The notes: generated by a model not told the origin, from the sequence alone. 64,000 nucleotides of DNA from Megalonaias nervosa (GCA_016617855.1 JAECUM010094173.1:1-64000), one strand, 5' to 3'. Shown: positions 35,570 through 46,403, numbered from the stretch's first letter. Made by a program: numbers and translations.

Positions 35570-36000
35570 GTGTTTCACCAGTTGTGGGATGATCAGCCTC
35601 CCACCAGAATGACAAATTTAGGTACACAGTTGCAACAGGTTACCTATTACTGACATTAAAAGGTTGTTCTTGGGGTTGGGGAAAACTAATTTCAGTGATG
35701 TAATACTGACTTGTTGCTATTGCCAATTTCCCTCTTCCCACTCCAAACTGATCCCACTAGTTTAGGATATGCACTGAAATTAATGAAGGATAGCGCACAT
35801 GGGCAAGGAATCTGCTGGTTGAACTGGGATGTTTCTGGTATTCCAGAACTTTCCAGTCATTCTGTGGGAGGATGAATTCTCATCATATTATTGGGGTCTT
35901 TTCTGTCCTGAATAGGAACAGCTACACAGTAGCAACAGATTGGTATTGTATCATCACCCCACCCACCCCAAAAACTACATCTCAGCTTTATCTTAAAGAA
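35570..36000 (+). repeat. DIRS downstream region, copy 1 of a dispersed repeat
   Basis: Contains GTTGCAACAGG, GGGGAAAACTAATTTCAGTG, TTGCCAATTTCCCTCTTCCC, TGTGGGAGGATGAATTCTCA and CAGTAGCAACAGATTG, all of which align in order with 59760-60130. Confidence 0.65.
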
Positions 36001-36309
36001 CTGCTGAGCAGATTATTGGCAAATTTTTTATAATGCTGAAGTGCCATAAAATATAAGATCAGAAAACAAGAGAATCTTTGAAGCAATTATAACATGCAAT
36101 GAGCAGCAGCATTAGAAGAAATTTTAAAGGTAAGCATCCTACTGCCCCTGATTTTATGACAAACTGCTGTTGCATTTGGCCTGGTGAGTGATTTTGTGCC
36201 TTTTGTTAAATCTATGGGTGGAAGGTTGCAACAGGAATGGCCTGATTTTCAGCGTGTTTTAAGAGAAATACTGTCCAGCCTGGTTCAACAGGCTTCTTTT
36301 GATTTCTTG

Positions 36310-36830
36310 AACATGATGACTTGAGCTGTAATGGTAAATAAATATCAGGTCATCCTCAGACATTTTGGTTAGCTGTCCCATTACTAAAAATTTTGCCACT
36401 GGATATATAGGTACATCATATTTTTCTTTCTGCATGAAAAAACAATTTATTTTTTATGTTTGGAAAAAGAATAAAGATTCTGAAATGGCCAGATAAAATG
36501 TTCTGATATGCATTATTTTGGATGGATGATGACAGCAAACATGATTTGTTAAGGATGAAACTTCATTTAACTTTGGATTTTAAAGAGCTGAAACCTACTT
36601 TTAATTTTATGCATTCAGATTTTACACCTTAGGCAAGAGAAATGTGCATCATCAGCAAAATGGATTTATATTGGAAAGTATATGGTAACAATTGCCTGGG
36701 GTCTTTTGGGGTTTGATGAATGCATGTGAGTTGATAATAAATCTTATGTGGATTTTAATCTGACAAAACACTGAAATGCTGCTTCCTTGGTTATTCATCA
36801 ACCAATTGATGACAAATTTTACTTCATGAA
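36310..36830. other. Non-coding stretch
   Basis: Nothing recognised between the DIRS remnant and the SINE that follows. Confidence 0.3.
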
Positions 36831-36839
36831 GGCATGGTA

Positions 36840-37035
36840 TGAGTACTCAATAGCTTGTTTTGGTGTTTTAGGGAACTGCAATACTTGAATGTTGCATGAT
36901 GCCAAGGCAAGCAGAGTAAAGTGCCATGCCGAAGGACACAGTATGGTAGCCTGATCTGGCCAATCTGATGGTGGGAATCGAACTTGCAGCCTTATGATCA
37001 TGAGTCCAATGCCTTAACCTTTAAGCTACCATGAC
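36840..37035 (-). mobile_element. tRNA-derived SINE, family C
   Basis: On the minus strand: TGGTAGCTTAAAGGTTAAGG (A-box region), then GCAAGTTCGATTCCCACC (B-box GGTTCGANNCC-like), then a body with GTGTCCTTCGGCATGGCACT. That body motif is a version of the GTGTCCTTGGGCAAGGCACT core of many metazoan SINEs. The tail is not distinct. Not a functional tRNA because the body continues beyond the B-box. Confidence 0.65.
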
Positions 37036-37368
37036 TTACTGTAGCCTTGAATTGATACCCAAATGTTTTTAAGTTTCTTTGTCAAATGAGTGTAGTAAAC
37101 TGATGGAGATAGAAAGGAGCAATTCTTAGGCATCTAAATTATTCAAGACAAATTGAAAACTATAGCAGCCTTTATGGCTTGCCATCACAGATTGCCACAC
37201 ATTTTACTGCCTATTCTAAATTTATAAACTCTACTTAATCCTTCATTCTCACATCACCACACCCTAGGACCTCCAGGAAACCAAGGTTCATAATGCAAAA
37301 TCTGTCAGCTATATGATGAGTCTTCCTGATATCACTGCATGCAGGGAGTGTTAATTTTGGTCCCAATA

Positions 37369-37589
37369 TGCTGTATGTACTCGCTTATAAGTGGAGTTCA
37401 ACTGCAAACTGCACAGACCTATATCTTCCGGCGTATAATGCGCTGGTAGATCTGGGTCTGTACAGTTTGTTAGGAGTAATCAGTAGAACAAACAACATAG
37501 ATTCTGATCTGCTGGTGCATTATGCTATGGCAGATTAGGATCTTTGTTGTTTGCAGTTTGACTTGATTTATAAGTAAGTACAGATGGTA
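37369..37589 (+). mobile_element. Double-hairpin element, copy 10
   Basis: CTGTATGTACTCGCTTATAAG at the left, H1, GGAGTAATCAGTAGAACAAA, H2 (AGATTCTGATCTGCTGGTGC) and TATAAGTAAGTACAGATGGTA. Forms an inverted pair with copy 11, 119 bp away. Confidence 0.9.
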
Positions 37590-37708
37590 TTTTTGAAAAC
37601 AGATTTATGGCGTGTATCCCAAGAACCATGACAATTCTTTTTTTAATTTGTGGGGTTAATGAGAATTTGCCATCAGTAAACCAGGTTAAATGCAAATACC
37701 TTCTCTCA

Positions 37709-37922
37709 CCAAATATACTTCTTGTAAGTCAAGTCAGACTGCAAACAAGAAAACTCAGATCAGTTGCATGATGCACCTGCAGATCAGATTCTTTGCTGTT
37801 TGTTCTACTGATTACTCCTAACAAACTGCACAGACCCAGATCTGCCAGCACATAATGCACTGGCAGATCTGCGTCTGTGCAGTTTGTAGTTGGACTCTTC
37901 TTATAAGAAAGTACATATGGTG
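37709..37922 (-). mobile_element. Double-hairpin element, copy 11 (inverted)
   Basis: CCAAATATACTTCTTGTAAG at the left, H2 arm shortened (AAACTCAGATCAGTTGCATG), linker CTACTGATTACTCCTAAC, near-perfect H1 (CAGACCCAGATCTGCCAGCA / CTGGCAGATCTGCGTCTG), right AAGTACATATGGTG. Confidence 0.9.
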
Positions 37923-37924
37923 AT

Positions 37925-39720
37925 AAGAATTTACCATTAGTGAAGCAGGTTAAATACAAATACCTTTTGTTACACATACATGTATCATTAGGATACAATA
38001 TGACAGATTTTCTACCTTTGTCAGATTATGTTCAATCTTGACCTTGGCCTTAATCATTATAGCTAACTTTAATTACACTTCTCTATTTACATTTATACCT
38101 ATTACATGTATAGTGTCATATGTTTCTAATTAGCAATAATACTTGTCTGGCAAATTTGTTTTCTGCATTGAAAACAAAATCATAATATTGATTAGGAAAT
38201 ACATCTATAATTGAAAACAATTAAACTGAAACATAACACAAATTTTCTGTGACTGGCCCGGACCCCAACGGCAATTAGGCAAGCAAGTGCATTATTGAAT
38301 GAATTGTCCTAGCTTCATAATAAAGCATGCCATGAATGATGAAAATCTACGTAAGGGGTTCAGAAAACATGTGCAAATGTAGTCTTTTAACTAAAATCTT
38401 GAACAGTTGACATTATTGCCATGCAAAAGTGATGGCTATGTCTCAGCTCCATCTAGTGTGGGGACGAGTAAAACTATACAATCATAAAATACCATAATTC
38501 ATCCATTCATAAAATTGGTTTAAAAAACAAAATAAAACAGGACTTTACATGTTGACTACAGACTGTTCAAAATTGTTGCATACAATTTTAGTTTTTCGTA
38601 GCAGTGCTTCATGCAAACTTTTTGAAAGCATTCTCATGCAAAACCAGGCCTTTAACTTCATCAATAGTTTATGCATTATACATGTATCTTGCTGAAAACT
38701 GCCAAAATCATTTTAAAATGAAGACCAACTTTGTATATGCCCAAAATCGTAACATTTTATCATGGTTAGTTCTAAGTAAAGATATTAAACACTCATTTTC
38801 TGAGATGAGTTCCATCTCTGCAGTTGCAGCAGCAATTTCCTTTGTCAATAATATTGTGAAGATTTCTGAAATTAAATTGATCTACTGCCATGCATACATG
38901 AAGAATGTGAAGCAAATCTATATTATCTCAAAACAAGAAATGTGTTCATGGAACATGGATTCCTCACCACAGTGAAATGGCCTAAAGATTTCACTTCTGG
39001 ACAAGGGTAATGCTATTTGCCCATAGATGTGGCATACAAATCAAACCATGTGAAGTATGGCTAGCAAATATCTCAAAACAAAAGACCCAAGTGGGCTTAG
39101 CATTCATTCTCTCAAATACAGTCCAGTTTTTGTGTGAGGTTTTTTCAAATACAGATTATTTCAAGCCTTTTTTCTGATGTTAATAATAATGGTCATATTT
39201 GATAGTGAATAATTATCATTAAATAAATCATAAAGAACCTGAAAAATTGCATAAAATTTGGTGAAGTGTTAAAAGATTTCAAGATGACGTTATTGAATGA
39301 TTTGTCTTCTTTTAGTAATAATGGCTTGGTGGTGGTGGGAGGAGATCCTGGAATGTTTCCGCAAGGATTTAATTTTGAGACCCCACCTCACCTCCATTGC
39401 ATCCACGCTGTTATTGCATGGATCCACACTATTCATGAACAGATCAAGGATAAATCTCTTGTTTGAGTGTTGGGAAGTCTGTGTACATTATTTCTTTCAA
39501 GACTCAGAAGAATTTAATCTACACAATTTTATGGTAACGACTTGAAAATTTACATTATGCAGATGCAATAAACAGCAGCAACAGAAAAATTCAAAGAGTG
39601 GGATGTTTTAAAAGCATTTTGTAAAATGGTGAAAAAGAGGATTTATTAGTCGTAAAAAAAAATATTTTCTGTAATAACTCTGATCTTTATGATTTATATT
39701 ATAGACTATCAACCACATGA
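37925..39720. other. Non-coding stretch
   Basis: The frame 38604-38975 (123 codons) is open but has background codon use and no motif. 39266-39545 has overlapping open frames with a G-rich core (GGTGGTGGGAGGAGATCCTG) that I cannot assign. Confidence 0.3.
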
Positions 39721-39724
39721 ATGA

Positions 39725-40690
39725 TTTTATTACTCCACTGGCCATAAGGGCATATGAACTTTTGATGTCCATCAGGCATCAATGCTTGCCATTTTCAACT
39801 TCTTAGAAACTACCTGACCAGTTTCAACCAGTCTTGGCACAGAGCATTCTGGCATATAGGCCTTTCAGGTTGGTACAAAATTATGCCAATCTGTCACTAA
39901 ATTTTGCCACCATTTAAATATAGAAAAACCTTTAAATGACTTTTTTCCAAAACCACATAACAGAATTAGATCAAAAGACAGAAAGCATTCTGACATGAAG
40001 TCCTTGAAAGTCTTTACAAATAATGTGGATCTGCCATCATATATACCCATCATTACAGAAACAGAAACTCTTAAATAATATCTTCTTAATAACTGCTTAA
40101 CACATTTTGACCAAAATTTGACAGAAAACATTCTGTGAATGCCTGTCAGATTGAAACAAATGATGCTGTTACCTGCAGCAATGTTAGACAACTTTATATC
40201 TCAAAACATGCCAAACAGATTTTGACTAACTTTGACCAAAAGCATCTTGGTATAGGGGCCTTTTAGTGGTGTACAAATTATGCTGATGTTGGATCATATG
40301 TGGATAACATTGTTGGTTTTAACTGTACTTTTAACAGAATATTAACTCTATCATGTTAAGGAAATGGTAGCTAAGTGTCCTTCCCAAGGACACACTGAGG
40401 CAGCTGACCAGGGCTGGCCTGGGTGGGTAATCAGTTCATTGATCCTTGAATTATGAATCCACTGCTCTACCAACTGAACTAATGTGGCTTGCTGAATATG
40501 GAGAAAGACATAACAAATACAAGCAATAGAAAGCTTTGAAATAGTTGTTTCATAACATATGCAGACAACAGCTTTGCAGAATTTAGCAGAGAGTACCCCA
40601 CTGACAGACTTTTTGGCCACATGCTCTTGCATTTAGGTATTAGGCAGATATTAGATAGGTGAGCAATCTCAGCCCAGCTTGGGTCCCTTG
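39725..40690. repeat. Degenerate tandem array A, second locus
   Basis: Units with TTGGCACAGAGCATTCTGGC, CATATAGGCCTTTCAGGTTGG and AAATTATGCCAATCTG repeat at about 140-bp spacing. It ends with CTGACAGACTTTTTGGCCACATGC like the end of 25240-26690, so both are copies of one longer repeat. A family C SINE is embedded at 40360-40500. Confidence 0.72.
40360..40500 (-). mobile_element. tRNA-derived SINE, family C (second copy)
   Basis: On the minus strand: AGCAAGCCACATTAGTTCAG, TTGGTAGAGCAGTGGATTCA (A-box TRGYNNARNNGG-like), a degraded B-box (GGATCAATGAACTG), then a body with GTGTCCTTGGGAAGGACACT, the same core as 36840-37035. Confidence 0.6.
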
Positions 40691-40789
40691 TTCTTCCATA
40701 TTATCATGGTATAGTCACATTCCCTCTTTAATTCAAATATATGATAAAAAAACCTAAAACCTCCACAAACCAAAAACCTTAAGATACTA

Positions 40790-41082
40790 TAGGAGGTCGT
40801 GGGTTCGAACCCCAGCTGAGTCATACCAGAAACATATAAAAATTATACAAACAGCTGCCTTGCTAGGTGCTCAGCATTAAGAGGTAAGTGTTGGGACTGG
40901 TTGGCCTGGTGCCAGGATAATGTGACATGATGCTACATGTCTGCGGCATGATTCCCCAGTGCTAGACATCACTATAAACTGCCATACTGCAGACATTGTA
41001 GTGATATGACTGGAAAATTGTTAAAGCTACATTAAAAATCCAAATCTCACACACACACACACACACATGCACGCACGTGCAC
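40790..41082 (+). mobile_element. tRNA-derived SINE, family B, with 14-bp target duplication
   Basis: Flanked by ACCTTAAGATACTA at 40776-40789 and 41083-41096. Starts within the tRNA-like head (GTCGTGGGTTCGAACCCCAG is the B-box; the A-box is missing, so it is 5'-truncated). The body has GGTGCTCAGCATTAAGAGGT, GGCCTGGTGCCAGGATAATG and AGTGATATGACTGG. Ends AAAATCCAAATCTC(AC)n, the family's 3' tail. Perfect duplications indicate a young insertion. Confidence 0.85.
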
Positions 41083-41358
41083 ACCTTAAGATACTAAGTG
41101 ATGTACTAGTGATTGTCTTGCATGCTTCTTGGATCAAGTGTATGTACTTAATTTCCTGTCACATAATTGCACTTGAAAGCTTCACAGTTAATGAATTCTT
41201 TTTATGCCCTATCTGAAAGGAACTCAATACATGCAATCCCTTGATTTTTTCTATTGACATGTGAGAGATACAAATGTATTATACTGATTTTCTATGATAT
41301 TTTAGTTTTTCCTGTGGCAGATATGACAATGTGTCAGTATTTGTGCATTTTATTATGT

Positions 41359-41606
41359 TGTTGTTGTTGTGGGGCTTAATGCCATTTTTCAGCACACGAT
41401 AGGCTATACATGGCGGCCAGTATTAACGGTGGGGGAAGAAACCGGGAAATCCCCAGAAAGAACCACCGACCCACGAGAAGCTACTGGCAAGCTTTCTCAC
41501 ATATCCACATTCGCCGAATCTTAGACTCGAACCCATGCAGACAGAGGTGAGATGGCAGTGATCCGTAACGGAGAGCGCTTTAGACCACTCAGCCACTCGG
41601 GGCCCC
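41359..41606 (-). mobile_element. tRNA-derived SINE, family A, with target duplication
   Basis: On the minus strand it begins GGGGCCCCGAGTGGCTGAGT, contains GGTCTAAAGCGCTC (A-box side) and GGGTTCGAGTCT (B-box), resembling a Ser/Leu-class tRNA head. The body has GTGAGAAAGCTTGCCAGTAG and CTGAAAAATGGCATTAAG, with a (CAA)n 3' tail. Flanks are CATTTTATTATGT (41346-41358) and CATTTTGTTATGT (41607-41619), one mismatch. Confidence 0.88.
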
Positions 41607-41639
41607 CATTTTGTTATGTAATACAATAATAATCTTGTT

Positions 41640-42070
41640 AATATTTCATGGAACTGTTGTCTTAAAACAATAGCATTGGAACCTGTGTGCCTGGATTTTC
41701 TTTCTTCCAGTTGCTTTGTACTAATTTATCCCCATGTTGATGATAATTTTATGAAAACAAACAACAATAAGTGGAACAAAATTAACAGAAATCAAACAAA
41801 GCTTTATTCTGAAATAGGACAAAATTAGGTCACAGATTACAGGAAACATTTGTCTCATACATAATGCATCTTCCTGTTATGGCTGTCAGAAAAATATTTG
41901 AATAATCATTTTAATTGAAATTTGTGTACATTTGATTTCCGATGCCTTCCATGGGACTCCAAGCACTAGAATCAATAATCACACCCCTCTTGTAGATAAA
42001 TACTATAGATGTAACATAACTACAGAGTATTGTGAATTTACCCCTCCCCCATTTTTCAAAAGGCGTGGGG
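41640..42070. other. Non-coding stretch
   Basis: No element recognised. Confidence 0.3.
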
Positions 42071-42075
42071 ATACA

Positions 42076-42287
42076 TACAGTATATACTCACTTATATGTC
42101 GAGTCTAAATGCAAACTGCACAGACCCCGATCTGCCATTACATAATGTGCTAGCAGATCTGGGTCTGAGCAGTTTGTTAGGGTAATCATTCAAACAATAA
42201 AATTGACTCAAATCTGCTATCACATTATGCAGTGGCAGATCTGGATCCATGCAGATGGACTTGATTTATATGCAAGTATACATGGTG
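42076..42287 (+). mobile_element. Double-hairpin element, copy 12
   Basis: TACAGTATATACTCACTTAT at the left, H1 GCACAGACCCCGATCTGCCA, linker shortened (GGGTAATCATTC), H2 partly converted to an H1-like arm (GCAGTGGCAGATCTGGATCC), right TGCAAGTATACATGGTG. Confidence 0.86.
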
Positions 42288-42289
42288 TG

Positions 42290-43610
42290 TTAGAGAAGTT
42301 GTTACTAAGAATTGTCAACCTGTAATGGTAATAAATGGTTATGCTAACTAATAGATAGTTCCCAAATGATGTCATCAGGAGTCTTATTTGTGGTATGCTG
42401 GCAGATGTACCGTTGAGTTTATATGGTGTTTAGAAGTTGAAATAAATTCATTGAATTTGACGATACTGTTACAAAACATACATACATAAATAGAATGCAA
42501 ATCAGTTTTTCTGCTAGTATCTATATTAGTAATTTATAAGTTGATTTTGCTTCAGTTTCGGCTTGTTTACAATTGTCAGTTTTGGTGGTTGCATATAGGA
42601 GAAACTGCCAGTTTGCCCATTGTCCAGGTAAAATGGGCATAATATCATCTGCTAGTGACCTAATCGGGAAGCATCTGTAGTATTGTTGATCTACAGAACC
42701 ATTTGATTCTAGGAGGTATAGTAGCTTCCTGCTATATCAAGGTGGTTCTCTGGTATTGCGGTATTTGAAGTTTTCGGTATTTTTCTGCATAGCACCACCT
42801 ATCATGTGCTGATCTTATATATACTGAATGACCTTAAGTTACTAGCTCTGCATCACCAGTTGATTTCGGGAAAATATCAGGATTGCTGGCATGTACATTA
42901 TTTTAAAAATGCACTCATGAATATCACCGTTTCAAAACATGGTTGCACCCCATGTCCTCAAATAGAATATATATTTTCTCAAAATTGTTATCACTGTAAC
43001 AAATAAATTAACCAGTTTGTCATCTGATAATGCCCAATTATGTTATGCAATAGCCAGATCTTATATTGCCATATTTGTCAAGAAGCAAGAGATCAGAATA
43101 TGGTAGCATATAAGAGATAAAATGTTAAGTATGTTAATGTTGTTGTTTTCTGGTGGCTTTTGCAACTGACAAATGTCAACTTTAAAACTTTAAGTTTATA
43201 ATTTATTACTTTCATTGGAAAACCTGGAGTTGTTGAAATAGTCTGTGGTCAATGTGAACATTCATGCTCATGTTGGTGGGCTCATTCTCACAGACAATCC
43301 CGGCACCACTGCCCTGTCACAGGTGGATCCAGATGCATTGCTTTAATTCTCTCAGATATAGTTTCTGTTGTTGGAGGGTACAGGTGGTAAAATGAAGGTC
43401 ATGGAATTAGCATACATTTTTCAAGTTGATTTACACTTCATTCCCAATACTGTGCATATATCAGTCTTTCCTGCAGCCTGGTTTTTCCTACTTTCATGAT
43501 TTTTTATCAGATTCCCTATTTTGACCAATTTTCTCCAAAATGGCCCTCCTGTCTCTATTTTGTTTTCTTCAGTTTTAAATCGCAAATTGATTCCATGCTG
43601 CATCAATAGT
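42290..43610. other. Non-coding stretch
   Basis: Short background frames only (42806-43006 plus, 43421-43606 minus). Confidence 0.3.
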
Positions 43611-43613
43611 GAA

Positions 43614-43990
43614 CAAATTGAGATATGGTCTTTGTGATGTGGAATTAGGTGTTTAAGAAGACAGAGACAAATTGAGATATAATCTTTGTGATGTGGAATT
43701 AGGTGTTTCAGAAGACAGAGACAAATTGAGATATAATCTTTGTGATGTGGAATTAGGTGTTTTAGAAGACAGAGACAAATTGAGATATAATCTTTGTGAT
43801 GTGGAATTAGGTGTTTAAGAAGACAGAGACAAATTGAGATATAATCTTTGTGACCTGAAATTAGATGTTTAAGAAGACAGAGACAAATTGAGATATGGTC
43901 TTTGTGTTGTCAAATTAGGTATTTAAGAAGACAGAGACAAATTGAGATATAATCTTTCTGATGTGGAATTAGGTGTTTAAGAAGACAGGA
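43614..43990. repeat. 54-bp tandem array, seven units
   Basis: The unit comprises CAAATTGAGATATAATCTTT, GTGATGTGGAATTAGGTG and TTTAAGAAGACAGAGA, with few substitutions. Ends about 225 bp before the 44214 exon, in the predicted intron. Confidence 0.95.
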
Positions 43991-44213
43991 GTAACCTGTT
44001 TTAAAAAGACAGCTAGTATGTAAGACCTGTGTTTGTTAAAGGTTATGAAGGTAAGTCAAGTAAAGGTTTTATATTTGTTTTGTAATTTCCATAAATTTTG
44101 TTCTACTTCTCGTTAGAGAAAAAATATCCTTATTTTCGATACCATCTTTTTCTTATGTGGAATAATTCTGCTTTGCTGCAGACTTCTATTTTCTATTTGC
44201 TTTATGTTCACAG

Positions 44214-44315
44214 ATGATAGGTACACCAATCTGCATCCAGGTGACAGATCAGGGCTCCTCAGGAGTCAGAGTTATGATCGCTGTCTGGTTGCCTGCTCCT
44301 CACAGAGAATCTCAG
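44214..44315 (+). CDS. Internal coding exon of an unrecognised host gene (downstream exon of the pair)
   Basis: A 102-bp block between the acceptor TTTATGTTCACAG and the donor TCAGGTCAGT. The open frame has two leading bases, 33 codons and one trailing base, giving a symmetric phase 1-1 exon. The peptide begins DRYTNLHPGDRSGLLRSQS and ends SSQRIS. RSQS is a basophilic-kinase or 14-3-3-like motif by pattern only. The 54-bp tandem array ends about 220 bp upstream, but the exon itself is unique in the window and more G+C-rich than its surroundings. The entering phase matches the leaving phase of the 23290 exon, so both probably belong to one transcript with an intron of about 20.75 kb. The next exon downstream was not found; the open stretch at 45302-45598 does not fit in phase. 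Product unknown. Confidence 0.6.
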
Positions 44316-44319
44316 GTCA

Positions 44320-46180
44320 GTTACAGTCCTTTAAATTTTTGTCTGTCTGTATATTAACCTGTAGTAAGACATAGGTATCATGTTTCTGGTGGTGATGTCA
44401 AGGCAGCAGTGGCAGGAATGGTTGATCAGGTTCAGAATTTGTGAAGATTGGTGCATTTACCTGCATATTTCAAACAGTGTTGTATGTACAGTCACATGCC
44501 TGCCATAAAACCTGTCACTACAAAAAAACATGATTTTAACTCCCAAACCCCCTAATGGTCATGTTTCACAAAATATGATTTTCAGTGATCTTCAGGGAAA
44601 TAAAGCAAAACAAATAAACACCTCCTCAGTATATACTTGTAACATGTAGCATCCATAAATGCTAAACAATCCTCCTTAGAGCTTGTGTAAAACTATCCTT
44701 GAGGAAGCTTATACAACAATTAAAAGGCAAAAATGTCAGGTGTAAGTAAATCACCATTTCACATATTACTTAAATGGCTGACAATGGCTAGGGTGATGTT
44801 TTGAGTCCTTTAAAGACTGCTGTGGGGGGGGGGGAGCCCATTGTGCTAATTTGCATAGGTAAAGTTCACAATGTGGAACAACTAATTTCAGTTTAAGATG
44901 TGGGTAAATCAAAGAGATGCTAGATGCATGTAGAAGAACAAATTTTTACACATCATTGCCTTGAATGAGAATGTTTAAGCTATCTGTATTAAAGATTATT
45001 AACAAGTTTTTGAACATTGGCTGTTATTATTATTCATTTTCTCTATCTTGTTAAAATACTGTTAATTGACAAATGCTTTGCAGGATGATTTTAGCCATGA
45101 AATAGATTGATTGAAAGACAATAATAATCAGAATTTCATGTTCACACAGTTAATCTGTGTTGATAAAGCATTAACACCCAAACTTGACAGAGGCATTTAC
45201 AGCTGCTGTGTTACCTGTAAAGCCCCCATTAAACTTGAAATATTATGTCCCACCCCCCATGAAATGTTAAGTCCTAAATGTGATGTATATTCTTATATTC
45301 ATTGTTCTATAGAGATAAGTATATCTCAATGTCAAACTGCATCTTATACAGTTCTGACAATGCTAATATTATGGTCATCAAGAACAACTCAGTTTTGACC
45401 AGGATTCGCTCTGAGAATCCTGCAGGGAAGTTTGAAAAACACTACCATCCAGTCTCTAATGTACAGTGGTTGGATAGTGCCACACAGTTTTTGATTATAT
45501 CTTGTTTAATGAGTGCAACGATGAACACAAATGACACTTTCAGTGCCCTCACTCCCCCTGTTAAACTGTTGAGAGCAGCAAAGAGTACATCTAATTAGCA
45601 TATATTTGCCATCCAATGGATTTCAAAGACAGAAATTTGTGTCCATGTTTTTGTTTAATGTCATTGTGAGTGTGATTGTGTGAGTGTTTACACATATGTT
45701 TATATGTATGATGATATTTGACAATACTAAGTCTACCAACTATTTATTTCTGCATGAGTGTATGAAATGCTTTGAGGAAAACAAACAAGTTATTTTTGTT
45801 TATTCAGATGTGAATTTCCTATCAGTTTCTGTAGGTTTATATGAAAAGATAGCTTATTCTCAATTGGATGACCTCACTTGTTTTGTTTGGATCATGCACA
45901 CTGCCCCGCCAACCCTTAAATACCTCAAAACACCTTTTCAGTCTCAAAAAAAACCAAACAAATGCTGTCTGGGAATATGGCAGGTATGCAGTAATGAAGA
46001 TGTATCTCAATGACTTAGCAAGTCAAAAGTAAATGAAAGTTTACTACTTTTCATTCTTTAGTATCTATTGTTTATTCCAGGGAGATAATGATTTGAGGAG
46101 TAGGTTAGACATTGAATGACTTCTTTTCTAAGACCAAATCTCGGTATCTTAATGCATCATTGTGAAACACAATAATGAAA
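44320..46180. other. Mostly unassigned sequence after the 44214 exon
   Basis: A G homopolymer (44823-44834) and two open frames (45302-45598 and 45684-46013) of uncertain status. No recognised repeat family. Confidence 0.3.
45302..45598 (+). CDS. Open frame preceded by an acceptor-like site, status unclear
   Basis: A 98-codon frame following TTCTATAG and ending in TAG after AAKSTSN. Codon use is less AT-biased than the flanks over about 45330-45590, so it may be a terminal exon or an old retroelement piece. Its entering phase (one leading base) does not match the phase 1 donor of the 44214 exon, so it cannot follow that exon directly. No domain recognised. Confidence 0.18.
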   Translation: MFYRDKYISMSNCILYSSDNANIMVIKNNSVLTRIRSENPAGKFEKHYHPVSNVQWLDSATQFLIISCLMSATMNTNDTFSALTPPVKLLRAAKSTSN

Positions 46181-46183
46181 AAG

Positions 46184-46403
46184 TACCATCAGTACTCACT
46201 TATAAGTCAAGTCCAACTGCACACTGCAGAGAACCAGATCTGCAGGCACATAATGTTCCAGCTTTCTTGGTCTGTGCAGTTTGTTAGGAATAATCAGTAG
46301 AACAAACAACATAAACTTTGATCTGCAGGTGCATTATGTTATGGCAGATAAGGATCTTTGTTGTTTGTAGTCTGACTTGACTTATAAGCAAATACATACA
46401 GTA
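46184..46403 (+). mobile_element. Double-hairpin element, copy 13
   Basis: TACCATCAGTACTCACTTATAAG at the left, H1 with a disrupted return arm (AGCTTTCTTGGTCTGTGCAG), linker GGAATAATCAGTAG, intact H2, right TATAAGCAAATACATACAGTA. Confidence 0.88.

Larger units (their letters stand above)
33440..36300 (+). mobile_element. DIRS-like tyrosine-recombinase retrotransposon remnant
   Basis: Two catalytic modules in the expected order. At about 33490-33870 is the reverse transcriptase C-terminal part: QHFDDLFMH (FDD in place of YxDD), then RDLSFCSK, then after a frameshift KFYVHGDEF/FMGMNFPIFQDTVHI and PEKISQISSLI. At about 34700-35440 is the tyrosine recombinase: EPLGEASFKNITL, LLCPVRALWLYMAASKGTRK (34926 on), TIISRWMK, VHEV and ATSLA around the HxxR box (35334-35363), MMKAAIW, and a Tyr in FFHIYSMA at 35433. 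TGA codons at 35346 (the HxxR Arg position) and 35403 interrupt one otherwise continuous frame. A MITE sits between the modules. The downstream region 35570-36000 is repeated at 59700-60180. Boundaries are approximate; split inverted or direct termini were not located. Confidence 0.7.
23463..44213 (+). other. Predicted intron of about 20.75 kb between the two host exons
   Basis: Begins GTAAGTAG and ends TTCACAG. The interior holds double-hairpin elements, CR1 tail fragments, degenerate tandem arrays, a pogo-like element, a DIRS remnant and SINEs on both strands. All these insertions would be transcribed with the host pre-mRNA if the exon pairing is right. The pairing rests on phase agreement and splice signals; intervening exons that I could not recognise would shorten it. 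Confidence 0.4.

Noticed and set aside
36840..37035. Functional tRNA gene
   Set aside because: A- and B-box-like sequences exist but no acceptor stem closes, and a SINE body follows.
37729..37998. 89-codon minus-strand protein
   Set aside because: Mostly double-hairpin element sequence, with related peptides in every + or - copy; a repeat artefact.
38604..38975. 123-codon ORF considered as a gene
   Set aside because: Codon use equals the AT-rich background; no motif, splice signals or homologous copy seen.
40790..40830. Functional tRNA gene at the GGTTCGAACCCC box
   Set aside because: The A-box half is missing and the segment is the truncated head of a family B SINE with target duplications.
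41423..41626. Minus-strand ORF with WSKALSVTDHCH-type peptide
   Set aside because: It lies within the family A SINE and is a chance reading of the tRNA-derived head.
44823..44834. G homopolymer as quadruplex element
   Set aside because: A single uninterrupted run; intramolecular quadruplex potential is uncertain and runs of this sort are often assembly-prone.
46049..46120. Possible exon after TTTATTCCAG
   Set aside because: The acceptor is good, but the phase compatible with the 44214 exon meets a stop almost at once.
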